A stretch of DNA of 28,001 nucleotides from JBGSMF01 sp041740315. Its GTDB lineage: Bacteria > Chloroflexota > Anaerolineae > Fen-1058. Position numbers and translations under genes: made by a program. Positions 14,977 through 24,800 of this stretch are shown here, piece after piece. The stretch spans positions 1 to 28,001 of the forward strand of contig JBGSMF010000418.1 in NCBI GenBank assembly GCA_041740315.1, read 5' to 3'. Numbering within the stretch: the first letter of the stretch is position 1; every line of letters starts with the position of its first letter. The notes below the pieces were generated by a model. The model was given only the letters and a program-made list of their open reading frames with translations, did no database searches and was not told the DNA's origin.

Positions 14977-15850
14977 TAAGCGGGATCATTCTACCACATG
15001 TCCCCTGATACAAGTGCAAAAGGTCAGTAAAGTCTATTCGAACAGTGAGAGGACGCCAGTCCTAGCCCTAGATGCTATCACGCTGGATGTTTACCCGGGT
15101 GAATTGGTGTCAGTTATCGGGCCTAGTGGTTGCGGGAAAACCACCTTGCTGGCCCTGATTGCCGGCCTGATCAAATGCACGCAAGGAGATATTTGCGTCA
15201 ACAAACAACCGGTTAGATGTCCCGGCCCAGACCGAACCTTGATTTTTCAGGAACATAATCTGTTCCCTTGGAAAACGGTGATCGAGAACGTAGAGTTCGG
15301 GTTAAAAGCGCGCGGAATGAAACGCGAGCAACGCTTGTCATTAGCCCGGCGCTATATTGACTTGGTGCAACTTGGCGGGTTTGAAGACAAGCTGCCTCAT
15401 CAATTGTCTGGAGGTATGCGCCAGCGAGTAGCCATTGCTCGCGCTTTGGTGTTACAGCCGATTTGCATCCTTATGGATGAGCCCTTTGGCGCGCTCGATG
15501 CCCAACTGCGGAGCGCGTTGCAGGAAGAACTGTTGCGAATTCTGGCCGAAGAAAAACTTGCAATTGTTTTCGTAACTCACGATGTCGAAGAAGCTCTCTA
15601 TCTATCGGATCGAATAGTAATTCTTTCAAAAAGGCCAGGCCAAGTGCGCAAGATCGTTGAACCGAGGCTGCCCAAGCCCCGGACTGTTTATACTAAATTA
15701 TCCGCCGAGTTTCAGGATCTCAAATCGCTTGTGTTCGCACAATTCCAAGAGGACTTGACACCTGCCTCGCCTGCGGCTGTGGGCGAGCCAAGATCACATC
15801 GGCTTCCGTTTGCCGGAGGGGTGAGCATTCAAGCAAAATTCCCAGAATAG
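14966..15850 (+). CDS. ABC importer ATPase (SsuB/TauB-like)
   Basis: 294-residue ATPase with every catalytic element: Walker A GPSGCGKTT (52-60), Q-loop FQEHNLFPW, signature LSGGMRQR (147-154), Walker B ILMDEPFGALD (Asp171-Glu172) and switch His in FVTHD. It drives import through the permease encoded just upstream. ATG 14966 has AGAGGA 5 nt upstream and lies inside the permease gene. The C-terminus runs about 30 residues beyond the usual end in a Pro/Ala-rich tail encoded by low-complexity DNA. The ligand is unassigned; by family it would be a sulfonate, nitrate-like anion or pyrimidine. Confidence 0.92.
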   Translation: MACDKRDHSTTCPLIQVQKVSKVYSNSERTPVLALDAITLDVYPGELVSVIGPSGCGKTTLLALIAGLIKCTQGDICVNKQPVRCPGPDRTLIFQEHNLFPWKTVIENVEFGLKARGMKREQRLSLARRYIDLVQLGGFEDKLPHQLSGGMRQRVAIARALVLQPICILMDEPFGALDAQLRSALQEELLRILAEEKLAIVFVTHDVEEALYLSDRIVILSKRPGQVRKIVEPRLPKPRTVYTKLSAEFQDLKSLVFAQFQEDLTPASPAAVGEPRSHRLPFAGGVSIQAKFPE

Positions 15851-16111
15851 TCCAAACCGTGCAAGGCTAGAGTTAGGCGCATGAAAGGAGAAGGACAACT
15901 TTAAGTAACGGCAAAGGTAATTGAAAAGCAACGGATTGCCGAAGATCAATAACCAGCCCAGCAAAAGCGCCGCTGGGTTCAAAGCGGATCACACACCCAT
16001 CATCATCAAAATGAAATGGGATACTCGTACCGCCTAGCAGAGACGGCAAGCCGTAATGATTTTTGATTCTCAAATTCGGTAATGGAGTGCAGCCTTCAGG
16101 TTGCGATTCAA

Positions 16112-16127
16112 GCACGCTGAAGCGTGC
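16112..16127. repeat. REP-like hairpin GCACGC-TGAA-GCGTGC
   Basis: Perfect 6-bp stem with a TGAA loop. It shares its ctgaag/ctgaaag centre with the palindrome at 27900-27914 near the probable IS200-type gene, so both may belong to one repeat family. Confidence 0.55.
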
Positions 16128-16181
16128 ATTCCACGCGGGTGATTACCGATTTTGATTGTCAAAGTTCATTAGGCCGCTTTT

Positions 16182-16220
16182 CGCAGGCTATCCATAGGAC
16201 GCCTTGAGGCGAAGCCTGCG
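16182..16220. repeat. Nested hairpin (8-bp outer and 5-bp inner stem)
   Basis: CGCAGGCT (16182-16189) pairs with AGCCTGCG (16213-16220), enclosing a second hairpin CGCCT-TG-AGGCG (16200-16211). GCTCCGGAGC follows at once as a further palindrome. No T run follows, so it is more likely a repeat element than an intrinsic terminator. Confidence 0.55.
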
Positions 16221-16528
16221 CTCCGGAGCAGTTTGCCCCGGAATATTGAGAAGATGCACCGTGGACTCTATTCGTGGACACTTTACCGCCAGAACATCGT
16301 GGACTCACACCAAACAGAGTTCGCAAAGAACATTCCAAATTATACGATAGCGTGTAACTTTGACCGAATTTGGCCCATTTTCTACACGGTAACGTAAAGT
16401 ATCAACGATGTCGTGGCGGTTATTTGGCGAAAAACGCCACCTGCCAGCCAGAATGTGCCAAGGAAACCCGTCAGGGGCTTGGACTAGTTCGTGTCCCAAA
16501 AGTGGTCAATTTTCTTGTTAATGAGATC

Positions 16529-19500
16529 ATGAACCGTAGCGTTGCAAGAAACAATGCGCAGTGCCAGTATATTTACGATCCTTTTGAAGACTGGGTCAAC
16601 AGAACACCTGGCGCTGTAGCCGTGGTCTTTGAAGGTCAACAAGTCACATATTCCGAGCTGGGCGACCGCGCCGATGGGTTGGCGCGATGTCTCCAAAGAG
16701 CAGGAGCAGGCCCAGAAACACGCCTAGGCATCTATGTATGCCGCTCTTGGGAAACAATAGTGGGCATCCTAGGCATTCTTAAAGCTGGCGCAGCGTACGT
16801 ACCACTCGATCCCCTATCTCCAGCCTTCCGGCTTGACTCGATTTGCCAGGACGCTGATCTCAAAATCGTTCTCACGGCCAGGCCCTCTGACGAGCCACAT
16901 GATTCATGGCTGAATAGGGATAAACACCCCGATCTAATTACTATCGGTGCAGATGCCTGCTCAGGTTCGCATTTGGACCACCTCTTCGGGCCGAATCACC
17001 CAGTCGGCAACTCCCTGGCTTATATTTTGTACACCTCAGGCTCAACTGGCGCGCCCAAAGGAGTGATGATCGAGCATCGCAACGTGTTGGCATTGCTGCA
17101 TGCTTTTGAGCAAGTGGCTCCCTCCGGCGCAAAATTGGCAGGAACATCTGTTTGTCCCTTTGGCTTTGACGTTTCTGTGTGGGAAATCTTTTCTACTTTG
17201 TGTTTTGGCGGAACGCTGCACATTCTAACCCCAGACACTTTTGCGGACCCCCAGCGATTTGCCCACTACCTGATTGACCACAGTGTTACAAGCGCCTATA
17301 TTCCCCCAGCCCTGCTGCCCGGTATTATCGGTGAATTTGAAAGTCATCAGGGGCCAATCGCGCTCGATCGCATTCTGGTTGGCGTCGAGCCAATCAAGCA
17401 AGGCCTCCTGCAACGCTTCCGCGACCGGCTGGGGCCAATACGAATTGTGAATGGTTATGGGCCAACCGAGGCGACCATCTGCTCGACATTTTTCAGCTTT
17501 CAAACAGCAAGCGATGTAGAGCGGCGAACACCGATTGGCACTGCAGTGTCTGGCTATCAAGTATACATTGTAAATCAGGACCTTGAGCCAGTGCCGCCGG
17601 GAGAAACAGGCGAGGTTTTGGTAGGCGGCGCTGGTGTGGGGCGAGGTTACCTCCACCGGCCTGAATTGACCGCCGAAAAGTTTATCCCCAATCCCTTTAC
17701 CCCCCTCTACCTCCCCCCGCCTGCGGGGGGAGAACAAGCGGAGGAGACGCGCCTGCCTGCGACCACTGACACGGGGGGCAGCAGCCGGTTGTACAGAACG
17801 GGAGACTTGGCTTATTACCTGCCAGATGGCAACATTGAGTTTGTGGGCCGCGCCGATCACCAAGTCAAAATTCACGGTTTTCGGGTTGAACCAGGCGAGA
17901 TCGAGGCTGTATTGAGCCAACATCCAGCCGTGGCCCGCTGTGTGGTTTTGGCGCGTAAAGACACGCCCGGCGACCCCAGCCTGGCAGGCGGGGCAGGTAA
18001 ACGATTGGTTGCTTATGTCGTTCCCGCAGAATCACACCCTCCCGCAGAAAATGAGGTGCGCAGCTTTTTAAAGGCCAAGTTGCCTGGGTACATGCTGCCT
18101 TCAGCCTTTGTGTTTCTACAGAGCATGCCTCTGACACCTAATGGAAAAGTAGACTGGCAAGCGCTGCCCACTCCTGATACCGACAAACCCCAGTCAGAAA
18201 CAAGATTTCGCACCCCTATTGAAGAAATACTCGCCGAAATTTGGCGCCAGGTGCTTGGGCTTGAATCCATTGACATTCAGGACAACTTTTTCGATCTGGG
18301 CGGGCACTCTTTGCTCGCCACCCAGGTTATATCGCGGGCGCGCCAGGCGCTTCAGGCAGAGTTATCTCTGCGTGATTTGTTCGATTCACCTACTTTGGCT
18401 GAGCTAGCCAAGCTGGTTGGATCTGCGCACAAGCCCCAGTTACCTCCACTAGCGCCCACCTCCCGTAGCCAAACCTTGCCGCTCTTTTTTGCGCAGCAAC
18501 GGCTGTGGCTCTTGAGCCAATTGCAACCAGATAGCCCCACCTATAACATTCCTATCGCCTATCGCCTTATGGGGACACTCGACCGGGCAGCCTTGGACAA
18601 AAGCCTCAACGAAATCGTGCAGCGTCACGAAACCTTGCGAACCAATTTTGCGGTTGCGGGTGAGCAACCGGTCCAGGTTATTGCCCCGACCATGACCCTG
18701 GCGCTGCCGATTGTGGATTTACGAGAACTACCCGAGGCCGAACGAGAAACTGAGTCCCAACAACTGGCCGCTGCGGAGGCGCGACGCCCCTTCAACTTGA
18801 CCCATCATCCACTTGTGCGAAGTGTCCTGCTGCAACTGGGAGATGAAGAGCACGTGCTGATTTTGACAATGCATCACATCATCTCCGATGATTGGTCTAT
18901 GGGAATATTCAATCGAGAATTGGCGGCGCTGTACGAATCTTGCCTGTCTGGTCAACCTTCACCGCTTTCCAAGCTTCCACTCCAATATGCAGACTTTGCC
19001 CACTGGCAGCGGCAGTGGTTGCAGGGAAAAGCACTCGAAACCCTGCTTGCCTATTGGAAAGAACAGCTTGGTAATGGTTTGCCTTTGTTGGAATTGCCGA
19101 CCGATCGGCCGCGGCCAGCAGTTCAGACTTTCCGAGGGGCGCATTATTCCATGATGGTGTCCCAAGCCATTTTAGAATCACTCAAGGCCCTGAGCCGCCA
19201 AGAGGGCGCTACGCTGTTCATGACGCTGTTGGCAGCGTTCCAAGTGTTGTTGTATCGCTATACTGGCCAAAAAGACATTGTTGTAGGCTCGCCTATCGCT
19301 AACCGTAACCAGGCCGAAATTGAAGGCTTGATCGGCTTTTTTGTCAACACCCTGGTGCTACGCGCAAATCTGGGAGGCAATCTCACTTTTAGGGAACTGT
19401 TGGGGCGGGTGCGGGAAGTAACACTGGCCGCTTTTGCCCATCAGGACCTGCCCTTTGAAAAGTTGGTACAAGCCCTACAGATGGAGCGACATCTGAGTTA

Positions 19501-21718
19501 TAACCCTCTCTTTCAAGTTGCGTTTGCTCTCCAGACTGCCGCGCTGGGAACCTTGACGTTACCCGGCCTGACAACAAGCCTGCAAGTGCTCGATAATGGG
19601 ACAGCCAAGTTTGACTTGACGCTCGAGCTGTGGGAGGAGCTAGAGGGACTGTGTGGGCAGTGGGAATACAGCACAGATTTGTTCGATGTAGCGACTGTCG
19701 GCAGAATGGCAGGCCACTTTCAGACTTTGCTGGAAAACATTGCAAGCGATCCCAATCAGCGGATATCAGAACTGGCGCTTCTCACACAGGAGGAATGTCA
19801 TCGGTTGCTGGCGGTCTGGAACGATACTTTGGTAGAATTTCCCCAAGACCAATGTGCGCATCAATGGGTCGAAACATGGGGCTACAAGACTCCTGATGCT
19901 ATCGCAGTAACTATGGAGGGCCAACACTTGACCTATGGCGAGTTGAATAACCGGGCCAATCAACTGGCGCGTCACTTGCAAAATTTGGGGGTAGGACCAG
20001 AAATATTTGTAGGACTCTATATGGGACGCTCCCCAGAGATGATTACAGGGATTCTTGGAACTCTTAAAGCAGGCGGTGTATACGTTCCTCTTGATTCGAT
20101 ATACCCAAAAGAGCGGCTGGTCTTTATGCTAGAGGATGTTCGGGCGACTGTGGCGCTGACTCAACAGAGCCTGGCTGGCGATCTTGCTGAATGTGCGACC
20201 CAAGTGATTTGCCTGGACAAAGATTGGGGACTCATCGCTCAAGAGAGTAAAAAGCCTGTTAGCAGCACGGTAACAGCGAACAATCTGGCGTATGTCATTT
20301 ACACTTCCGGGTCAACCGGAAGACCCAAGGGCGTTCAAATCGAACACCGCGGGCTGTTGAATCTCATCGCGTGGCACCAGCGCGCCTTTGCTGTATCACA
20401 GGTAGACCGGGCCACCCAGGTTGCCAGCCCAGCTTTTGACGCCTCGGTGTGGGAGGCCTGGCCCTATCTTGCAGCAGGAGCGAGCATTCACCTGGTAGAT
20501 GAGGCGACACGCGCCTCGCCTGCGCAGATTGTGGAATGGATTGTGTCTGAAAAGATCACAATCAGTTTCCTGCCTACTCCGCTGGCAGAGAGCGTTTTGG
20601 CGCTAGAATGGCCTCGAGATACAGCCTTGCGTATCCTATTGACCGGGGGAGACAAGCTCTATCGCTATCCATCGCCCACCTTGCCTTTTGACCTTGTGAA
20701 TAACTATGGCCCAACAGAAAGCGCGGTGGTTGCCGCATCCGGCTTGATTCCAGCTCGAGATCAGGCAGATAGAGCGCCTCATATAGGCCGTCCTATTGCT
20801 AATACCTGTGTTTACATCCTGGACTCTCATTTACACCCTGTGCCTGTTGGCGTGCCAGGCGAATTGTATATTGGCAGCGCGGGCCTGGCGCGAGGTTATC
20901 TGAATCGGCCCGAGTTGACGGCAGAGAGCTTTATACCCAATCCTTTTGGAAGCGAGCCAACGGCTTGCCAACTTGCGCTTGCTGGCTCAACAGACAACAG
21001 CCGGCTGTACAAGACCGGCGATCTTGCCCGTTATTTGCCAGATGGCGCTATCGAGTTTCTTGGCCGGGTGGATCACCAAGTCAAAGTTCGCGGCTTTAGG
21101 GTTGAACTGGGAGAAATTGAAACTATCTTGTCCCAGCACACAGATGTGCGAGAGGCACTAGTCCTGGCTCAAGATTCACCCACCGGAAAGCGAATAGTAG
21201 CTTACGTTATTCCAAAAAATAAACACATCGCAAACAGCGAACTGCGCCGTTTCTTGAAAGAAAAGTTGCCCGAATACATGCTGCCAGCGGCTTTTGTGAA
21301 CCTGGAAGCTTTTCCACTGACGCCGAACGGCAAGGTAGATCGCCAAGCGCTCATGGCGCTCTGCGTGGCTGGCCTGGAAACAAAAAGCCCTTTTGCGGCT
21401 CCACGCACTCCAGCCGAGAAACAACTAGTGGGCATTTGGAGCCAGCTTTTGGGTTTGGAGCAGGTGAGTATTCACGACAATTTTTTCGATCTGGGAGGAC
21501 ATTCCCTGCTTGCAACTCGGCTGTTATCTCGTGTGTGTGAAACTTTCCAAGTAGAATTATCCCTGCGTAGCCTATTCGAAGCGCCCACGGTGGCCGATTT
21601 AGCAATGGCAATCACCCAAGCTCAGGCCGAGCAGGTAAATAGCGCCGAGGTGGCCCGGATGTTGCAAGAGCTAGAGAATCTCTCGGAAGAAAAAGCTCGG
21701 GAAATTCTAAAGGGCTGA
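16529..21718 (+). CDS. Non-ribosomal peptide synthetase, A-T-C-A-T
   Basis: 1729 residues. Order: A1 about 25-530 (YTSGSTGAPKG from 168, NGYGPTEATIC, RLYRTGD, LTPNGKVDW); carrier T1 with phosphopantetheine Ser594 (FDLGGHSLL); condensation domain about 645-1075 (HHIISDD at 782-788); A2 about 1105-1600 (YTSGSTGRPKG, NNYGPTESAVV, LTPNGKVDR); T2 with Ser1659. By-eye codes on PheA positions are DVWYLGGICK for A1 (no assignment) and DAWFLGNVVK for A2, identical to a classical Leu code. Having no C domain before A1 makes this an initiation protein. Its tail (VARMLQELENLSEEKAREIL) may dock to the next NRPS. The condensation motif has Asp in place of the final Gly of HHxxxDG. ATG 16529 gives a normal A-domain N-terminus; its ribosome site is weak. 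Confidence 0.93.
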   Translation: MNRSVARNNAQCQYIYDPFEDWVNRTPGAVAVVFEGQQVTYSELGDRADGLARCLQRAGAGPETRLGIYVCRSWETIVGILGILKAGAAYVPLDPLSPAFRLDSICQDADLKIVLTARPSDEPHDSWLNRDKHPDLITIGADACSGSHLDHLFGPNHPVGNSLAYILYTSGSTGAPKGVMIEHRNVLALLHAFEQVAPSGAKLAGTSVCPFGFDVSVWEIFSTLCFGGTLHILTPDTFADPQRFAHYLIDHSVTSAYIPPALLPGIIGEFESHQGPIALDRILVGVEPIKQGLLQRFRDRLGPIRIVNGYGPTEATICSTFFSFQTASDVERRTPIGTAVSGYQVYIVNQDLEPVPPGETGEVLVGGAGVGRGYLHRPELTAEKFIPNPFTPLYLPPPAGGEQAEETRLPATTDTGGSSRLYRTGDLAYYLPDGNIEFVGRADHQVKIHGFRVEPGEIEAVLSQHPAVARCVVLARKDTPGDPSLAGGAGKRLVAYVVPAESHPPAENEVRSFLKAKLPGYMLPSAFVFLQSMPLTPNGKVDWQALPTPDTDKPQSETRFRTPIEEILAEIWRQVLGLESIDIQDNFFDLGGHSLLATQVISRARQALQAELSLRDLFDSPTLAELAKLVGSAHKPQLPPLAPTSRSQTLPLFFAQQRLWLLSQLQPDSPTYNIPIAYRLMGTLDRAALDKSLNEIVQRHETLRTNFAVAGEQPVQVIAPTMTLALPIVDLRELPEAERETESQQLAAAEARRPFNLTHHPLVRSVLLQLGDEEHVLILTMHHIISDDWSMGIFNRELAALYESCLSGQPSPLSKLPLQYADFAHWQRQWLQGKALETLLAYWKEQLGNGLPLLELPTDRPRPAVQTFRGAHYSMMVSQAILESLKALSRQEGATLFMTLLAAFQVLLYRYTGQKDIVVGSPIANRNQAEIEGLIGFFVNTLVLRANLGGNLTFRELLGRVREVTLAAFAHQDLPFEKLVQALQMERHLSYNPLFQVAFALQTAALGTLTLPGLTTSLQVLDNGTAKFDLTLELWEELEGLCGQWEYSTDLFDVATVGRMAGHFQTLLENIASDPNQRISELALLTQEECHRLLAVWNDTLVEFPQDQCAHQWVETWGYKTPDAIAVTMEGQHLTYGELNNRANQLARHLQNLGVGPEIFVGLYMGRSPEMITGILGTLKAGGVYVPLDSIYPKERLVFMLEDVRATVALTQQSLAGDLAECATQVICLDKDWGLIAQESKKPVSSTVTANNLAYVIYTSGSTGRPKGVQIEHRGLLNLIAWHQRAFAVSQVDRATQVASPAFDASVWEAWPYLAAGASIHLVDEATRASPAQIVEWIVSEKITISFLPTPLAESVLALEWPRDTALRILLTGGDKLYRYPSPTLPFDLVNNYGPTESAVVAASGLIPARDQADRAPHIGRPIANTCVYILDSHLHPVPVGVPGELYIGSAGLARGYLNRPELTAESFIPNPFGSEPTACQLALAGSTDNSRLYKTGDLARYLPDGAIEFLGRVDHQVKVRGFRVELGEIETILSQHTDVREALVLAQDSPTGKRIVAYVIPKNKHIANSELRRFLKEKLPEYMLPAAFVNLEAFPLTPNGKVDRQALMALCVAGLETKSPFAAPRTPAEKQLVGIWSQLLGLEQVSIHDNFFDLGGHSLLATRLLSRVCETFQVELSLRSLFEAPTVADLAMAITQAQAEQVNSAEVARMLQELENLSEEKAREILKG
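17712..17731. repeat. Perfect GC-rich palindrome inside the A1 coding region
   Basis: TCCCCCCGC-CT-GCGGGGGGA forms a 9-bp stem with a 2-nt loop, lying in frame around NRPS residues 395-401. It falls in an insertion of roughly 18-20 Pro/Gly/Thr-rich residues between FIPNPF and RLYRTGD, where most A domains have only a few residues. Confidence 0.7.
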
Positions 21719-21748
21719 GCCTAGTAGCGCAAACCAATTTGCTAGAGT

Positions 21749-21828
21749 TTATCGGAAATAACGCAGCCAACGTATCCCCATACGTTGGCGGACTGGCATG
21801 GGGATGCCCGTCCTGCTATTTCCGATAA
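21749..21828. repeat. 80-nt fully paired three-way-junction element between NRPS genes
   Basis: Outer stem TTATCGGAAATA (21749-21760) pairs exactly with TATTTCCGATAA (21817-21828); after an AC bulge, GCA (21763-21765) pairs with TGC (21814-21816). Inside, hairpin 1 is GCCAACGTAT-CCCC-ATACGTTGGC (21766-21789), and hairpin 2 (21790-21813) is GGAC and GGCAT pairing with ATGCC and GTCC around a GGGG loop, with one mismatch. The two tetraloops, CCCC and GGGG, are complementary and could kiss. As RNA it would end 8 nt before the ribosome site of the second NRPS gene. It could be a REPIN/MITE-like insertion or a translation-control structure. Confidence 0.75.
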
Positions 21829-21846
21829 GGTCTATTGAGGGATTGA

Positions 21847-24800
21847 ATGAACGATCTTGCCAAGCGTATTGCGAATTTGTCGCCAGAAAAGCGCGCCTTG
21901 CTTGAACAGCAGCTTGCAGAAAAAAGAGCCGCGGGCGAAAAGGAACAGCCACTTTCCCCAATCCGTTCCTGCGCGCGCAATCAGACGTTGCCACTTTCCT
22001 TTTCTCAAGAGCGACTGTGGTTTTTAGACCAGTTGGAACCAGGCAGCGCCGCTTATAATATCTCTGTTGCTTTTCGCCTGGCGGGGCCGCTCAACGCGCC
22101 TGCGCTGGAGCAAAGCCTCAACGAGATTGTGCAACGCCATGAAACGCTGCGCACAACCTTTGCCGTCAAAGACGGGCAACCGGCGCAAGTCATCGCGCCT
22201 GCCCTGAAACTGGCGCTTGCTGTAAACGATCTGGGTTGCTTGTCTGAAATGGAACGGGAAGCCCAAGTTCGAGAATTGGTGACCAAGGAAGCCCAGTCTT
22301 CCTTCGACCTGGCTCAAGGCCCGCTGCTGCGGGCAGTCTTGCTTCGATTAAACAGCCAAGAACATATCCTGCTCTTGGTTATGCACCACATCATCTCTGA
22401 TGGCTGGTCCATGGGCGTGTTCAACCGGGAACTGGCTGCATTGTATACCGCCCTTTTAACGGGACAACCCCCACGTCTCGCAGAACTTGCCATCCAATAT
22501 GCAGATTATGCCAGATGGCAGCGAGCGTGGTTGCAGGAGAAATCGCTCGAACGCCAGCTGACCTACTGGCAAAAACAACTGGGACAAAGTCCGCCTAGCC
22601 TGGAACTGCCCACGGACCGGCCCCGCCCAGCCGTGCAGACCTTTCGAGGAGCAACCCACTCGTTCATGTTGCCGGCAGGTTTGACCCAATCGCTCCAGTC
22701 CCAAAGCCGCCAGGAAGGCGTCACATTGTTCATGACATTATTGGCGGCGATCAAGGTCATGCTGTATCGCTATACGGGCCAAGAAAACATTGTCGTGGGC
22801 ACTCCCGTCGCCAACCGAAACCGGCCCGAAGTTGAAGATTTGATTGGCTTTTTTGTCAACACTCTGGCGCTGCGCACCGAGGTGGCGGGGAATCTCACCT
22901 TCCAAGAACTAGTGGGGCAAGTGCGAGAGACAACGCTGGACGCTTTTGCTCACCAGGATTTGCCCTTTGAAAAACTGGTAGAAGCCTTGCAGCCCGAACG
23001 AGACATGAGCCGCAACCCACTCTTCCAGGTAATGTTTGCGCTGCAGAACACGCCAACCGAACCGCTGCGCCTTCCAGGGTTAAGCGTGACCGCGGTGGAG
23101 ATTGAAAGCAAAGCGGCCCAATTTGACTTGACCTTTTCTATAGAAGAGACAGACCAAGGGCTATATGGACTGATCGAGTATAACACGGACTTGTTCGATG
23201 CAAACACCATCGAACGTACGGCAAAACATTACAAAGTGCTACTCGAAGGAATTGTGGCAAAAGAAGGGCTAGAACAGCAGCTTGGGCAATTACCGCTGCT
23301 GACAGCAGCAGAACGACACCAACTCTTGGTGGCCTGGAACAACACAGCGACCGAGTACCCCCGCGACAAATGCATCCACGAATTATTCGAGGCGCAGGCA
23401 AAGCAGACCCCGGATGCGGTGGCAGTAATATTCGAAAATCAACATGTAACTTACCAAGAGTTGAATCGGCGAGCCAACCAGCTCGCGCGTCATCTTCGAA
23501 AATTGGGGGTGACGATTGAAGTCAGAGTGGGCATTTGCATGGAACGCTCCCCGGAAGTAGTGATTGGTCTATTAGGGATACTTAAAGCAGGCGGAGCATA
23601 TGTGCCGCTTGACCCAACTTATCCTGTGGAACGTTTGACCTTTATGCTGCAAAACACAGAAGGAGTGTTGCTGCTTACACAAAGTTGGCTTTCGCCCAGG
23701 TTCTCTTCCTGCGCAATACCCCTCATTTGTTTGGATACGGGGTGGGAAAACATTGCCCAGGAAAGCGATGCCAACCTGAGCATTGCGGCAGAACCTGGCA
23801 GTATGGCCTATGTGATTCACACATCTGGCTCCACCGGCACGCCTAAAGGCGTAATCGTGCGCCACCTGTCCGTCATCAACCTGATCAACTGGGTCAACCA
23901 AACTTTTCAAGTTGGACCCGATGACTGCGAATTGTTCATTACATCGTTGTGCTTTGATTTATCAGTCTATGATATCTTTGGCTTGCTGGCGGCCGGAGGC
24001 TCTATCCAGATACCCATAGAAGAGAATGTCCGAAATCCCAACCACTTGATTGACTTGATGCGCGAAAGATCAATCACTTTTTGGGACTCGGCGCCCGCGA
24101 CACTGCAACAACTGGCACCTTTTCTTTCATCAATCAAACCCGGCCAGAGCACAGGGCATCTCAGATTGGTGTTTTTGAGCGGCGATTGGATCCCGGTTAC
24201 CCTGCCGGACGTGATAAGAGAAACTTTTCCGCAGGCAAACATAATCAGCTTGGGGGGGGCAACAGAGGCAACCATCTGGTCAAACTATTACCCCATTACC
24301 AAGGTCAATCCCACCTGGCCCAGTATCCCTTATGGCAAACCCATCCACAATGCTCGATATTATGTCCTCGATTCAAATCTGAACCCTTGCCCCATCGGCG
24401 TGCCAGGAGATTTGCATATTGGCGGAGAATGCCTTGCCTGGGGTTACGCCAATCAACCTAATCTCACCGCAAGCAAGTTTATCCCCGATCCTTACTCTAC
24501 CATGCCCGGCGCGCGCCTGTACAAAACAGGGGACAGAGCCCGCTATTGGTGTGATGGCAATCTCGAGTTTCTCGGCCGAGTTGATCAACAAGTCAAAATC
24601 CGAGGCTTTCGTATTGAGCTTGGGGAAATTGAAACTGTGCTAAGCCAGCACCCCGCAATACGCGAAGCCATAGTTCAGGATCATGGCGACACGCTTGAAA
24701 ACAAACGGTTGGTGGCCTATATTGTTCCCCATCATGGGCAAAACCCAGATCACAATGAGTTGCGTAATCATTTGAGGGAAAAGCTGCCCGAGTACATGAT

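Larger units (their letters stand above)
15851..16528. other. Gene-free, palindrome-rich gap before the NRPS genes
   Basis: I find no convincing gene in these 678 bp. They contain CCCAGC/GCTGGG (15957-15962 and 15972-15977), the hairpins at 16112 and 16182, three CGTGGAC direct repeats (gtggac at 16261, 16274 and 16299) and a TGGCG-AAAAA-CGCCA hairpin at 16425-16439. The promoter for the NRPS operon should lie here, but no clear -35/-10 pair stands out. The frame of the NRPS gene stays open back to 16370 without a plausible start there. Confidence 0.6.

Noticed and set aside
15873..16115. 80-codon - strand ORF in the gap before the NRPS genes
   Set aside because: It starts beside the REP-like hairpin, has no ribosome site I can see, and I recognise no family, although a stretch reading IPFHFDDDGCVIRFEPSG looks protein-like and could be a gene remnant.
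16255..16320. Insertion-sequence end suggested by the repeated CGTGGAC
   Set aside because: No matching opposite end, target duplication or transposase remnant could be identified nearby, so it is reported only as direct repeats.
17225..17923. 232-codon - strand ORF within the first NRPS gene
   Set aside because: It lies wholly antisense to well-conserved adenylation motifs and is Arg/Ala/Pro-rich, as shadow frames of such genes are.
21749..21828. tRNA-like gene, because the element folds as a multi-branched structure
   Set aside because: It has only two internal arms, no T-loop GTTCRA sequence, no anticodon arm and no CCA end.
22380..22405. Heterocyclisation (Cy) domain before the Cys-like A3, which would make a thiazoline
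   Set aside because: The motif is a canonical HHIISDG condensation motif, not DxxxxD.
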